Shown here in pieces: positions 16,226-25,460 of a stretch of 64,000 nucleotides of DNA. The notes beneath the pieces are model-generated. The model was given only the letters and a program-made list of their open reading frames with translations. It did no database searches and was not told the DNA's origin. The stretch's first letter is position 1; each line of letters starts with the position of its first letter. The stretch comes from Pyramidobacter piscolens (GTDB lineage: Bacteria; Synergistota; Synergistia; Synergistales; Dethiosulfovibrionaceae). Position numbers and translations under genes: made by a program. The stretch spans positions 124,001-188,000 of the forward strand of contig SFDM01000001.1 in the NCBI GenBank assembly GCA_004558205.1. Direction: 5' to 3'.

Positions 16226-17995
16226 ATGGAAAAAATCCGTTTGCTTTGCATCGCCCCCTACGAAGGAATGCGCGACGTGATGGCCAATATCGCCGCGCGG
16301 CGCAGCGATCTGGAACTGACCGTCCTGGTAGGCGATCTGGACGACGGCGTCAGGGCCGTCTCCGAGAACGTAAAAAACGGCATCGACGCTATCATCTCCC
16401 GCGGCGGGACCGCCGAGGAAATCCGTCGCCATTTCTCCATCCCCGTCTGCGAGGTGAACCTCTCGGTCTACGACATTCTGCGGGCTATCCGCCTGGCCCG
16501 GGGCTTTTCGGAGGATTTCGCCGTCATGGGATTTCCCAGCATCACCCAAGCCGCGTCGCTGCTCTGTGACCTGCTTCAATATGATACGCCCATCATCACG
16601 ATTCACAGCGCCGACGAAGCCCTGGAACAGCTCAGGGAACTGAAAGGGCGCGGCCGCCGCATCGTCCTGGGCGACATGGTGACCACCACAGTAGCCCAAA
16701 AGCTCGGCATGAACGCGATCCTGATCACCTCGGGCATCGAAAGCATTGAGGACGCCTTTCAACGGGCTCTACAGCTGCAAAATTACTATAAAGACGTTCA
16801 GGACAGCAGAAACCTTCTGTGCGACGTGATCGGCAGTCTCGACGAGGAAGTGGCCGTGTTCGGAGCCGGGGGCGAACTTCAATTTTCCACGTTGAAGGAA
16901 GGGTCTCTCAAGCTGTTGGACACCTTGAAAAAGAATGTTCCCGCCGTGCTCTCCGGCGAGCGGCTCAGGCTGATCCGGCGCCTCAAGAATCAAAGGCTTT
17001 CCATCAGCGGGCGCGCCGTCAGTTCGGGCGGCCGGAATCGCTGCGTCTACACGCTCTCGAGGCAGCCCTGGCCGGAGCTTTTCAGCGACCGCGTACTGCG
17101 CTGTTATGACCCAGAGGAAAGCTCCGAGACCGCGCCCTTTGAGAATTTCCTTGGCGACAGCGAGGTCATGCGGAAGGTCATCCACAGGATCAACCGCTGC
17201 GCTGCCGCCGACCAGCCGGTGCTGCTGGTCGGCGAACCAGGTACCGGCAAAGACCGGTTCGCGCGTTACATCTACGACCACAGCAAACTGAGCGGCAGCT
17301 CCATGATCCGGCTCGACTGCCGCATGATGAACGAAACCCACTGGAAATACCTGCTCGAGAGCGAAAGCTCTCCCCTTGGCGACAGGGGGCTCACGTTCTA
17401 TATCCGATGCGTGGAGCGCATCCCGCCCGGGCAGCGCCTCAGGCTGGAGACTTACTTCAGCAGCACCGCCGTGGCCCGGCGCAACCGGATTATCCTCTCC
17501 TGTTCGCTGGGCGGTGATTTCAGCGAGCGCGACGACTTCTACATCTATCTGCGCGAAAATTTCTCCTGCATCACCGTTCAGATTCCGCCTCTGCGCCGCC
17601 ACAGCGGCGACATTCCCACCCTCGCGGGACTCTACATCAATTCGCTCAACGCCCAGCTGGGTACGCAGGTCGTGGGGTTCACGCCCGAGGCCATGCTGCT
17701 GCTTCAAAAGTTTCCCTGGGAACGCAATATCGATCAACTGATCCGGGTAATACGCGCTTTGGTCGTCGCGGCCCCCATGTCCTACATCCCCGCCGCCGCC
17801 GTCGAGGAGGCCCTGAAAGAGGAACGCCGCCAGGCCGAACCTTCTCTTTCATCCGGCGTCAACCTCAAAGGTTCCCTGAGCGAGATCACCCGCGAGATCG
17901 TCCTGTCGGTCTTCGCTCAGGAGAACATGAACCAGACCAGGACGGCAAAACGCCTGGACATCAGTCGCAGCACTCTCTGGAGAATGCTGAAATAA
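16226..17995 (+). CDS. PrpR-N-domain transcription regulator with degenerate sigma-54 AAA+ core
   Basis: 589 aa. Residues 1-180 match the PrpR N-terminal effector domain (SRGGTAEEIRRHFSIPVCEV and the IITSGIES segment). The AAA+ region retains Walker A GEPGTGKD at about 335-342, but the GAFTGA loop that contacts sigma-54 is absent and the Walker B acidic pair is replaced (LTFYIRCVERIP). A Fis-type helix-turn-helix (NQTRTAKRLDISRSTLWRML) ends the protein. The start at 16226 has GAGGTG eight bases upstream. It most likely senses an acid intermediate and controls the divergent tetronate operon, without the usual sigma-54 remodelling. Confidence 0.88.
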   Translation: MEKIRLLCIAPYEGMRDVMANIAARRSDLELTVLVGDLDDGVRAVSENVKNGIDAIISRGGTAEEIRRHFSIPVCEVNLSVYDILRAIRLARGFSEDFAVMGFPSITQAASLLCDLLQYDTPIITIHSADEALEQLRELKGRGRRIVLGDMVTTTVAQKLGMNAILITSGIESIEDAFQRALQLQNYYKDVQDSRNLLCDVIGSLDEEVAVFGAGGELQFSTLKEGSLKLLDTLKKNVPAVLSGERLRLIRRLKNQRLSISGRAVSSGGRNRCVYTLSRQPWPELFSDRVLRCYDPEESSETAPFENFLGDSEVMRKVIHRINRCAAADQPVLLVGEPGTGKDRFARYIYDHSKLSGSSMIRLDCRMMNETHWKYLLESESSPLGDRGLTFYIRCVERIPPGQRLRLETYFSSTAVARRNRIILSCSLGGDFSERDDFYIYLRENFSCITVQIPPLRRHSGDIPTLAGLYINSLNAQLGTQVVGFTPEAMLLLQKFPWERNIDQLIRVIRALVVAAPMSYIPAAAVEEALKEERRQAEPSLSSGVNLKGSLSEITREIVLSVFAQENMNQTRTAKRLDISRSTLWRMLK

Positions 17996-18014
17996 CAAAG
18001 GAGCGATGATAGAT

Positions 18015-18530
18015 ATGGAATTTACGATCAGGCCCGTCAGGCCGGGCGATGCCCAGGGCGTCAACGAGCTGCGGAGAATGCCCGGCGTCTTTGAGACCAT
18101 TTTGGGAATCCCGTCGGAGCGCGTAGAAGACTCGGAGAAATACCTCCTGTCGCTGGACAAGTCCTCCCATCAATTCGCCGCAGTCGTCCAGGACGATCGA
18201 GATGGTGAGAAGCTGATCGGCCTGGCGGGGCTCACGCTCTTCCCCTCGCCGCGCCTGCGCCACTCAGCCTCGGTGGGAATCATGGTCCATCGAGACTACC
18301 AGGATTGCGGCGTGGGAACCGCGCTGATGAAAACCCTTCTGGACCTGGCCGACAACTGGCTCATGCTGGTGCGCGTCGAACTTTGCGTGTTCAGCGACAA
18401 CACCCGGGCCATCCACCTGTACGAGAGCCTGGGCTTTGAAAAAGAAGGGCTGAAACGCAAAGCGGCCATCCGCGGCGGAGCCTACGCCGACGAATACCTG
18501 ATGGCGCGGATTCGGCCGGCGGCTCTATAG
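18015..18530 (+). CDS. GNAT family N-acetyltransferase
   Basis: About 171 aa. The acetyl-CoA binding motif appears as VHRDYQDCGVGTALMKTLL, followed by the beta-bulge ELCVFSDNTRAIHLYESLGF, which is the complete GNAT core. I prefer the ATG at 18015: AAAGGAG ends 11 bases upstream, whereas the ATG at 18006 is only two bases from it. It lies 20 bp downstream of the regulator and is probably co-transcribed. The acceptor may be an amino acid, polyamine or drug; not identifiable. Confidence 0.9.
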   Translation: MEFTIRPVRPGDAQGVNELRRMPGVFETILGIPSERVEDSEKYLLSLDKSSHQFAAVVQDDRDGEKLIGLAGLTLFPSPRLRHSASVGIMVHRDYQDCGVGTALMKTLLDLADNWLMLVRVELCVFSDNTRAIHLYESLGFEKEGLKRKAAIRGGAYADEYLMARIRPAAL

Positions 18531-18542
18531 CGTTTTTATGAC

Positions 18543-18600
18543 AGGGACCCCGCGGAGGGAAAAATGTTCCACGTGGAACATTTTCCCTCCGCGGGGTCCT
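18543..18600. terminator. Bidirectional terminator-like palindrome between convergent genes
   Basis: The arm GGGACCCCGCGGAGGGAAAA (with one bulged A) pairs with its complement ending at 18600, and TTTTT follows on the right. It separates the convergent GNAT and response-regulator genes. Its apex is the parS-like site annotated separately. Confidence 0.8.
18565..18580. promoter_or_regulatory. parS-like ParB-binding palindrome
   Basis: TGTTCCACGTGGAACA is a perfect 16-bp palindrome that agrees with the known bacterial parS consensus (TGTTnCACGTGnAACA). It lies within a perfect 24-bp palindrome (18561-18584) at the tip of the terminator stem, in an intergenic convergent gap. parS sites are normally origin-proximal. 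Whether ParB binds here is inferred from sequence match alone. Confidence 0.65.
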
Positions 18601-18612
18601 CTCGTTTTTGTT

Positions 18613-19320
18613 CTACGCTTCAGGGGGCGTGGCCGGAAGCGCGTAGAGATAGCCTACGCCGCGGATCGTGCGGATGCGCGAGCTGCCGTCGGGATAGGGG
18701 CCGATCTTCTTGCGCAGGCAGCTGATGTGCATGTCCACGCTGCGGTCCAGAGTGTCGTACTCGCGCCCCATGACGTTTCTCACCAGCTCCTCGCGGGTCA
18801 CCTGCGCGCTCGAGCGCTGGATCAGGTATTCAAGAAGGCGGTATTCCATGTTGCTCAGGTCGAGCAGCTGGTCGCCCTTATAGGCGCAGTGGGCCTTTGG
18901 AAAAACGTGAATGTCGCCGGTGATCTCGGAAATTTTCACATCGTCCACCACGCGCAGGGAGCTGCACCTCCGCATCAGCGCCCGGAACCGCGCCATGAAC
19001 TCGCGTATCGGCAAAGGCTTGGACACATAATCGTCAGCGCCGAACTCCAGAGCCAGAATCCGGTCCACCTCGTTGTCGGAGCGGGAAATCATGATTATCG
19101 GCACATTGCTCTCCTCGCGCACCTTGCGAATCAAGTCGAAGCCGTTCATCCCCGTCAGAGTGCTCTCGGTCAGCACAGCGCTCCAGTCTCCGTTCAGCGC
19201 CTTCTGGCACCCCTCGATGCCGTCGGAAAGGATTTCCATGCCATAGCCTTCGGAGCTCAGAAAATTTTTAATCTGCACGATCGTATCTTTATCCGAATCG
19301 AGAATCAATACTTTTTTCAT
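18613..19320 (-). CDS. Orphan OmpR/PhoB-type response regulator with Glu at the phospho-acceptor position
   Basis: 235 aa: receiver domain 1-115 and winged-helix DNA-binding domain ending DLSNMEYRLLEYL...RKKIGPYPDG...IRTIRGVGYLYA. The start at 19320 has AAGGAGG correctly spaced. In the receiver the acidic pocket (DSDKD) and lysine (K101 in VSKP) are kept, but the phospho-acceptor position aligns to E52 in LTESTLTGMNG and the switch Thr is S79. Asp-to-Glu often mimics phosphorylation, so the protein may be active without a kinase. No histidine kinase gene is adjacent. The alignment was done by eye. Confidence 0.88.
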   Translation of the reverse strand: MKKVLILDSDKDTIVQIKNFLSSEGYGMEILSDGIEGCQKALNGDWSAVLTESTLTGMNGFDLIRKVREESNVPIIMISRSDNEVDRILALEFGADDYVSKPLPIREFMARFRALMRRCSSLRVVDDVKISEITGDIHVFPKAHCAYKGDQLLDLSNMEYRLLEYLIQRSSAQVTREELVRNVMGREYDTLDRSVDMHISCLRKKIGPYPDGSSRIRTIRGVGYLYALPATPPEA

Positions 19321-19707
19321 CCAACGTTCCTCCTTAAAAGAGTTTTTTGTCATTGTAAAGATTTGCCCCGCCGCATAGGCAACGCCGCCGCCAGAGGCGC
19401 TCCCGCGCGGGCCCTGCCCCGGATTTTTTCACTTTCCGGAAGCCCCGTATGAAACATCAGAGCGCGCCAGCCCAGGTTTTAGGCCGTTTCGCCGCAAGTT
19501 CTCTCTTTCTTCAGGAAACTTTTCGTTTCCCGTAAGCTTCGGTAACGTATTATTCAAATTAATTATACCATAAGAAACAAATTCAGGCTTTTTTCAAAGT
19601 CATTAAAAAATATCCAACATTTTACGTTTATTTCTACAAAAAAACTGCAAAAAAAGACAATACATTTTAATTATCCCCCTCCACTCCCAGCAGCCCTCCG
19701 CCCCAAC

Positions 19708-19760
19708 AAAAAAGACGTCCAGCCCCGGCCCGTTCTGCCGGAAGACTGGACGTCTTTACG
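19708..19760. terminator. Hairpin terminator for the MATE gene
   Basis: AAAGACGTCCAG (19711-19722) pairs with CTGGACGTCTTT (19746-19757), flanked by A- and T-rich runs so that it could work in both directions. It lies 90 bp beyond the MATE stop codon. The preceding 19321-19700 gap holds no gene that I can support; it is AT-rich near the end. Confidence 0.75.
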
Positions 19761-19851
19761 ATGTTTTTTTGATCAGAAACGTACCGATGGAGGAGCAAAA
19801 GTGAAACCGATATCGCCTTGGCGGGCGGAGAGAGGCTCCGCCCGCAGAGCT

Positions 19852-21228
19852 TCAATCCCCCGCTCCCTGACACTGGGCCGTCAGCGCCGGTTCCTTGTTC
19901 AGCACGTGCCTGTGCTTGATCAGCAGTCCCAGGCAGCACAGGAAGGAGAGCAAATCGCTGACGGAGTAAACCATGAACACACCGAGGATGCCGAACAAGG
20001 GCGGCAGGATGAACATCAGCGGCACCAGGAAGATCAGGCGGCGGCACATGGACAGGAAGATGGCCTCCTTCGCGAAGCCCAGCGCCTGAAACATGACCGT
20101 AATAACCACGTGGACCCCCACAAGGCAGAACATGGCGAGCATGGCCCGGGCCGCCGGGACGGAGGCCTTGATCAGTTCCGGGTCGTCGGTGAAAAAGCGG
20201 ATGAAGATCTCGGGATCGGTCATGACCACCAGGGAGACCGCCGACGTGAAGACTAAGGCGAACATGACGGCATACTTGACGGCTTTTTTCGCGCGGTCAT
20301 AATCGCCGGAACCGTAGTTAAAGCCCACCAGAGGCAGCAGCCCCTGCCCCAAGCCAAAAATGGGCTTCACCGTGAACGTCTGGAGGCGGCTGCAGATACC
20401 GTAGGCCGCAAGGTGAAGCTCCGTACCGTACTGCACCGCCGTGTGCATCAAAAGGGCGATGGCCAGGCAGTTGGAGGCAATGCGGGCAAAATCGGAAAAG
20501 CCCACGCTGACGATGTCCTTCATCAGCACCATCTGAGGCCGCCAATAGGCCATGTTCAGCTTGACCATGGTGTGGCCGCGCAGATAGTAAGCAAAGCTGA
20601 AAACCAGCATCACCATCTGCCCGATCACCGTGGCCCACGCCGCGCCCGCCACGCCCCAGCCAAACCAGAAGATGAACGCATAGTCAAGCGCGCAGTTCGT
20701 CAGCGCCGCGGCCAGCTGGGTCATCATGGTGAAGCGAGTGCCGCCCTCGGCGCGGATGCCGTTGAGGAAGATACAGCCCAGCACGATCGCCGGCGAACCG
20801 CAGAAGGTGATGCGCAGATACTCCCTCGAAAGGGGGCGCATAATGGGCGTGGCCCCGCAGAAGGTGATCAGGGGCTCTATGAAGATTTCGCCGGCGCCCC
20901 AGCAGAGGGCGCACACCACCAGCCCGATGGTGACCCCGTTGGCCAGCGCTGTTTCGGCCTGCACCTGTTTTTCCGCCCCCAGGCTGCGCGCCAGGAGCGA
21001 AGCCACTCCCATGGCAAGCCACATGCCTACGGCGTTCACCATAAACTGGACGGGGAACGACGCCGCCACCGAGGCGATCCCCAGCGAGCCCACTCCCCAT
21101 CCGATCATAATCGTATCCACCATGTTGTACGAAGCCATCACCATCATCCCGACCACGGCAGGCGCCGAAAGACGAATCAGGGCTCGTCCCACGGGCACCC
21201 GGGCCAGAATGTCACGTCTGTTTTCCAA
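19852..21228 (-). CDS. MATE family efflux transporter
   Basis: 458 aa with about twelve membrane helices in two homologous halves. The N-terminal half begins PVGRALIRLSAPAVVGMMVMA and the second half repeats the pattern (VGFSDFARIASNCLAIALL); the motif GLGQGLLPLVGFNYGSGDYDRAKKA is typical of the DinF/NorM-like MATE group. It would export cationic drugs or metabolites using a sodium or proton gradient. AAAGGAGG-like sequence precedes the ATG. It is a single gene between an orphan regulator and a zinc-ribbon gene; no regulator of it is obvious. Confidence 0.93.
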   Translation of the reverse strand: MENRRDILARVPVGRALIRLSAPAVVGMMVMASYNMVDTIMIGWGVGSLGIASVAASFPVQFMVNAVGMWLAMGVASLLARSLGAEKQVQAETALANGVTIGLVVCALCWGAGEIFIEPLITFCGATPIMRPLSREYLRITFCGSPAIVLGCIFLNGIRAEGGTRFTMMTQLAAALTNCALDYAFIFWFGWGVAGAAWATVIGQMVMLVFSFAYYLRGHTMVKLNMAYWRPQMVLMKDIVSVGFSDFARIASNCLAIALLMHTAVQYGTELHLAAYGICSRLQTFTVKPIFGLGQGLLPLVGFNYGSGDYDRAKKAVKYAVMFALVFTSAVSLVVMTDPEIFIRFFTDDPELIKASVPAARAMLAMFCLVGVHVVITVMFQALGFAKEAIFLSMCRRLIFLVPLMFILPPLFGILGVFMVYSVSDLLSFLCCLGLLIKHRHVLNKEPALTAQCQGAGD

Positions 21229-21453
21229 AAGGTTTTCCTCCTAAACATAGATAATTAAAGAATATAGCACGATTTTAGAGAATCGTACAGCGAGATCCGC
21301 CAAAATTCGCGAAGTGAAAATTGCGCCATCTTCAAGAAAAAGGTAAGGCTGGAATTTTAACCGGGGATATGCTATATTAGAAAGTATAATTTTTTCTCTT
21401 CCCGCCCTGGAACGTGATTCGGGCGCCAACATCGACAGTCATGAGGTGGTCAC

Positions 21454-22014
21454 ATGAAAATCTGTGTTTACTGCGGGACCCGCTACGAAGACCAGGTAGC
21501 GGAATGCCCCAACTGCGGGGGAAAGACTTTCTCTTCCACGTGCAACAACTGCGGCACCCAGTACGAGGGCACGGTCTGTCCAAAATGCGGCGTTAAAGCC
21601 GGCGATCAAGGCCAGAAATGCCCCGACTGCGGCTCGCTGATGTTCAACAACGTCTGCCCCGTCTGCACAAAAAGACGCGCCGAAGAGGAAGCCCGCGAGG
21701 CGGCCCGAGCCGCCGAAGCCAAACGTGCCGCCGAAACGGCGGACTTCAGCCTGCTCTCCAAAGCGCTTATCGTGGTCGTCACGCTGATCGTCCCCTGTCT
21801 GATGAACTGGTACACCCTCTTCAACAAAAGGACCCGCGGCGGCATGAAAGCTTTCTGCGTCCTCTACAGCGTCTTTTACGTCTTCGCGCTGCTGACCCAG
21901 GAACAAGGCGCCAGCGACAAGACCTACTACCTGGCCCTGGGCACCCTGCCGTCCCTCGCAGTCTTCGGGCTGTGGTCACTCTGGAAGCTCCTCCGCGGCA
22001 AAAAAGAAGGATAA
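21454..22014 (+). CDS. Zinc-ribbon membrane protein of unknown function
   Basis: 186 aa. The first 75 residues hold several CxxC pairs (CVYC, CPNC, CNNC, CPKC, CPDC, CPVC), enough for two or three zinc ribbons. A short alanine- and charge-rich helix (RRAEEEAREAARAAEAKRAA) follows, then three hydrophobic segments in the C-terminal half, so the zinc domain is probably cytosolic and anchored. Start has GAGGTGG upstream. Such proteins are common in anaerobes without assigned role. It is monocistronic, followed by a strong terminator. Confidence 0.85.
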   Translation: MKICVYCGTRYEDQVAECPNCGGKTFSSTCNNCGTQYEGTVCPKCGVKAGDQGQKCPDCGSLMFNNVCPVCTKRRAEEEAREAARAAEAKRAAETADFSLLSKALIVVVTLIVPCLMNWYTLFNKRTRGGMKAFCVLYSVFYVFALLTQEQGASDKTYYLALGTLPSLAVFGLWSLWKLLRGKKEG

Positions 22015-22062
22015 AAAAACCGGTCGGGCAGATATCTCCAGATCTGCCCGACCGGTTTTTCT
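22013..22062 (+). terminator. Rho-independent terminator of the zinc-ribbon gene
   Basis: ACCGGTCGGGCAGAT pairs with ATCTGCCCGACCGGT across a short loop, followed by TTTTTC. The stem has about 17 consecutive pairs. Confidence 0.88.
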
Positions 22063-22403
22063 TATGATGACCCCCAAGAATTCTAAACTTTCAAATTACA
22101 ATAAACTATGATCGAAACTTCCTATATATAAAGAAAAAGATGTATTTTATATAAAAAGCGAGACCATTGATCACGTTTAATATCAATGTTTAATTTTAAA
22201 ATTCTTTCTCAAGACAACATAGCTGAACACGACAACATGCAGAACCTATCCCCCACAAATTCTCCAATTCTACTATTGATAGAATAAAGTTTTTTTGTTA
22301 TCTTCGTTAGAAGAAGTAAAGCATCTCGTACCTAGAAAAAAGAAGCGGGAAACAATTTGCTTGTCAACTGTGTTCAAAAAAATTAGAGTCTGGAGAAATT
22401 TCA
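22063..22403. other. AT-rich intergenic region at a composition boundary
   Basis: No gene is visible in these 340 bp. The base composition changes here from GC-rich to clearly AT-rich, and the AT-rich state continues to about 33830. It should contain the promoter of the LysR gene, but I could not pick a convincing one. Confidence 0.6.
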
Positions 22404-23426
22404 ATGAATTTTCTAAATTTAGAGTATTTTTTAGCAGTAGCTAAAGAACAGAATATTACAAAAGCAGCTTCAATTCTAAACCTTTCTCAGCAATCTTTAA
22501 GCAAGCACATTCTCAATCTTGAAAAAGAACTCGATATGGTTCTTTTTGACAGAGGAGCCCGTTTGACCTTGACAGAAGCAGGAACTTGTTTTGCTGCCAA
22601 TGCAGCACGAATACTGGATATAAAATCCCAAATGCTGATGCAGATGCAAGATATTGTCAATCAAAGAAACAGAAATATCCGCATAGGGATTACTCCAACG
22701 CGAAGTTCTATCTACCTTCCTTATATATTACCAAAATTTCGCGAGTCTTTTCCAGAAGTCCAAATCCAATTACAGGAAGAAAGCTCTGAAGAGATCTTCA
22801 ATACTCTGATTGAAGGAAAAATAGACGTTGCTATTGGCATAGAGCCTAAAGATAAACTAAATTTCATCAGCTATCCTCTTTGTATCGAGGACTATGCCAT
22901 ATATGCTGCTCCAGAGATATTAAACACCTATCTTTCCAAAGAAGAAATAGAAAACTTAAACACTCATCCTCAGAATATTTCTATAGAATCTTTTAAAAAC
23001 TGCCCATTTCTGTGTTTTGACGTCACCAAGAGGATTGGAAAAATTTTTCAGGACGTATGTATTGAAAGTGGTTTTAAGCCCAACATCATTCTCGAGACGA
23101 AAAGTATCAACACGCTCATTAACTTATGCGCGCGCGGATTAGGAATCACTATTTGCCCATCAATTTACTTTGAATTAAAAAAGAACCAACTCGACCTGTT
23201 TAACTCTATCTGTATGTACCCTTTGCCCAACTTCCCGATGCAAACAAACATCGCTATTATGGTACAACGCAATAGATACGCCTCAAGACTAACCAGAGAA
23301 TTTATTAGAATGACAAAAGAAGAATTTGCCCTCTCGCAAGGGCTCTCGTTCACAGAACACTATACTAGACATAACAAGCAAAGCTTCCTGAATATGCGCC
23401 AATCAAAAGATGTATCAGATCAATAA
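22404..23426 (+). CDS. LysR-type transcriptional regulator
   Basis: 340 aa, slightly long for the family. The N-terminal winged helix is complete (LEYFLAVAKEQNITKAASIL, LSQQSLSKHILNLEKELDMVLFDR), followed by a periplasmic-binding-type effector domain with the RIGITPTRSSIYLP start. GGAG precedes the ATG. It is AT-rich like the catabolic cluster to its right and converges on the URO-D gene with a shared terminator, so it most likely regulates the URO-D gene or the TRAP/opine-dehydrogenase operon. The effector is unknown. The C-terminal 25 residues are an unusual basic tail. Confidence 0.92.
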   Translation: MNFLNLEYFLAVAKEQNITKAASILNLSQQSLSKHILNLEKELDMVLFDRGARLTLTEAGTCFAANAARILDIKSQMLMQMQDIVNQRNRNIRIGITPTRSSIYLPYILPKFRESFPEVQIQLQEESSEEIFNTLIEGKIDVAIGIEPKDKLNFISYPLCIEDYAIYAAPEILNTYLSKEEIENLNTHPQNISIESFKNCPFLCFDVTKRIGKIFQDVCIESGFKPNIILETKSINTLINLCARGLGITICPSIYFELKKNQLDLFNSICMYPLPNFPMQTNIAIMVQRNRYASRLTREFIRMTKEEFALSQGLSFTEHYTRHNKQSFLNMRQSKDVSDQ

Positions 23427-23440
23427 GATTTTCTCCCTGC

Positions 23441-23490
23441 AAAAATACCTGGGCGGGGGTGCTCAAAGAGCCCCTTTCCCAGGTATTTTT
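23441..23490. terminator. Shared terminator between lysR and URO-D genes
   Basis: AAAAATACCTGGG (23441-23453) pairs with CCCAGGTATTTTT (23478-23490). A- and T-runs flank both sides, so it can end transcription from either convergent gene. Confidence 0.85.
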
Positions 23491-23508
23491 GTAATTCAAT
23501 CATGGGTA

Positions 23509-24522
23509 TTACAATCGTCCGTTGTTTCTAAAAACATTTTCTGCAAACTCTTTCGCTTCTTTAATAAAGGCAAGCATCGCACTATCAAGCGGATAGCGAA
23601 TCACACACCCCGGCGTTAAAATAAGTTTTCTTCCGCCAAGGAGTTTAAAACATTCGTAAATTTGGTGCTGAATCTCATTCTTATGATGATCAGTGATGTC
23701 CATTCTCTGCAATCCACCCATCAGGCATTTTCCGGTCATCAGCTGTGCTTCATCCATAGTTGGCAAAGTTTCCCACGCATGCCAGTTAAAAGCGGCGACT
23801 GGATAATCTCGAAGGAGTTCGAACATGATATTATTGCCATGAGCATGGATTGTATTAAACCAGCCATTTTTGGCGCCTTCTAGAACTTGAAGGTCATAAG
23901 GTTTGCCATACTCGCGATAAATGTTGTCGGTCGTTACGTTGTAAGAACTCATCTGCGAAGCGAAGAAAACTCCGTCAGCTCCCAGTTCAATAGCTTTCTT
24001 TGCCAGCTGCGCCGTAGTTTCAGCAATCACGTTTAAAGCATAGTGAACTTCCGGGCTGTACCCTTCGGCAATATGCTTCAGCACCAGTTTCTTTGAAAGT
24101 TTATCAGCAATCGTCAAAGGACTGAAAACAGTGAAGAGTACGGGGACATTTTCTGCCCGCACTTTTTCAAGAAGAAGTTTCAAGGACGTCAGTTCTCTTG
24201 CAAGAGCTCCTTCCTCACAAGAATGAACTTGTAACTGTTTCCAGTCCCAAGGAGTCTGAATTGGAGAATGTGTGATCTTAGACACTCCGCCGCTAGCGAC
24301 CTCAGAGAAGTCGACTTCACAGCCAAAATCCTCCACGGCGTACATGCCATTATCCATCGTCTTAATAAAATCGACATCATAGTTTTTATAAAACTCATAC
24401 GTGGCTTCAGCCAATTTGATAGGATCAAGATCAATACCAGGCAGATGCGTCCACAAAGAATAAGGCAACCGATCAGGCTGAGCTCCAGAAAGAACAACTT
24501 GAATTCGCTCTCGTTTATTCAT
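23509..24522 (-). CDS. Uroporphyrinogen decarboxylase (URO-D) family protein
   Basis: 337 aa. It starts MNKRERIQVVLSGAQPDRLPYSLW, the pattern of the URO-D superfamily that includes corrinoid methyltransferases (MtaA, CmuA) as well as HemE. The internal GVFFASQMSS and C-terminal GGRKLILTPGCVIRYP match the barrel core. GGGAGG precedes the ATG. No corrinoid protein or haem genes lie nearby, so true HemE function is unlikely; a methyl transfer or decarboxylation in the neighbouring catabolic cluster is possible. The substrate is unknown. Confidence 0.85.
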   Translation of the reverse strand: MNKRERIQVVLSGAQPDRLPYSLWTHLPGIDLDPIKLAEATYEFYKNYDVDFIKTMDNGMYAVEDFGCEVDFSEVASGGVSKITHSPIQTPWDWKQLQVHSCEEGALARELTSLKLLLEKVRAENVPVLFTVFSPLTIADKLSKKLVLKHIAEGYSPEVHYALNVIAETTAQLAKKAIELGADGVFFASQMSSYNVTTDNIYREYGKPYDLQVLEGAKNGWFNTIHAHGNNIMFELLRDYPVAAFNWHAWETLPTMDEAQLMTGKCLMGGLQRMDITDHHKNEIQHQIYECFKLLGGRKLILTPGCVIRYPLDSAMLAFIKEAKEFAENVFRNNGRL

Positions 24523-24745
24523 TTTGCTTCCTCCCTAAAAAACGTTTACGCTTCGCATTCTCTCAAGAAACGACTTAAAACTCTACCAGGGGAATCCGGC
24601 GCTATCGCTAAGGCATAGCAACAGAGACTATGAACAAATTCAACCGTCTGTCCGCCTGCCCCCACACTCTAAATCCTTTGCGCACTAACGCGGTCATAGC
24701 TTTTAGGGTATTTTACTCCTCCTTCCGCCTGACTGCACGCGACAA

Positions 24746-25165
24746 TTAAAGGCCCTGGCTGAGAAAAACAGCCATTCTCAACAACGTTAAATGTGTCGGG
24801 GGCATTGCATGAGTCTTACGAGCCCTGTCGCCTGGAACCAGCTTCCAGTTAAAGTAGCCCAAGACTCCCTGCAGATCCGCGCAACAAGCCGCAGCTGCTC
24901 CACGTAAGTTCGATATTACATCTTCTGGCATATAATCCAAAGCCAACTGACTAGCCGTAAGTATGATGGGAATGGATAAATTACCAAAACACAAGCTCAA
25001 CCAGGCCGCAGTATACGACATAGTATCGGTGCCGTGAAGCATCAAGACACCAGAAACCCCTTTGCCGAGCTCGTCTGATATACAACGCGATATAACCGTC
25101 CAATGACCGGGGTCTAGCTCAGAACTATCAAAACTAGGAGAACCGAATGGTTCACGAAAACCACT
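24746..25165 (-). pseudogene. L-asparaginase remnant
   Basis: The leftward reading contains DSSELDPGHW, then VSGVLMLHGTDTMSYTAAWL, PIILTASQLALD and GVLGYFNWKLVPGDRARK, which are the second threonine loop (HGTDTM), the TGSQ-type core and the GNRARK segment of type II-like asparaginases in correct order. The first catalytic TGGTI motif and the whole C-terminal domain are missing, and an upstream stop closes the frame. It is a clear relic, close to the M24/opine-dehydrogenase operon, not a functional enzyme. Confidence 0.8.
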
Positions 25166-25460
25166 TCTGTTTTAAGCGATCAGAAGCTCCTAATACAGAC
25201 GTTTTTCCACCCTTACCCTATCCTCTGGCGATCATACTGCCTGTAAAAACAACTAAAAGACGTTTCACTTCCTCTTCCCCGCAATTCAGGCAGCGCCTTT
25301 TATTCCATTAAGTTTATTTTATACTTGATAAGATTTTTCCTAAAAAACTATAGAGACACTATAAAAAAAATAACTGATAATCCAACCGACAGAATCCAGA
25401 TAAAAATTATATAAAATGGACAAAAAGACCAGTAAGAGAAATCCGCAAGAATTAGGACAG

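Noticed and set aside
24523..24745. C-terminal part of the asparaginase relic
   Set aside because: No frame in this stretch resembles asparaginase, so the relic ends at 24746.
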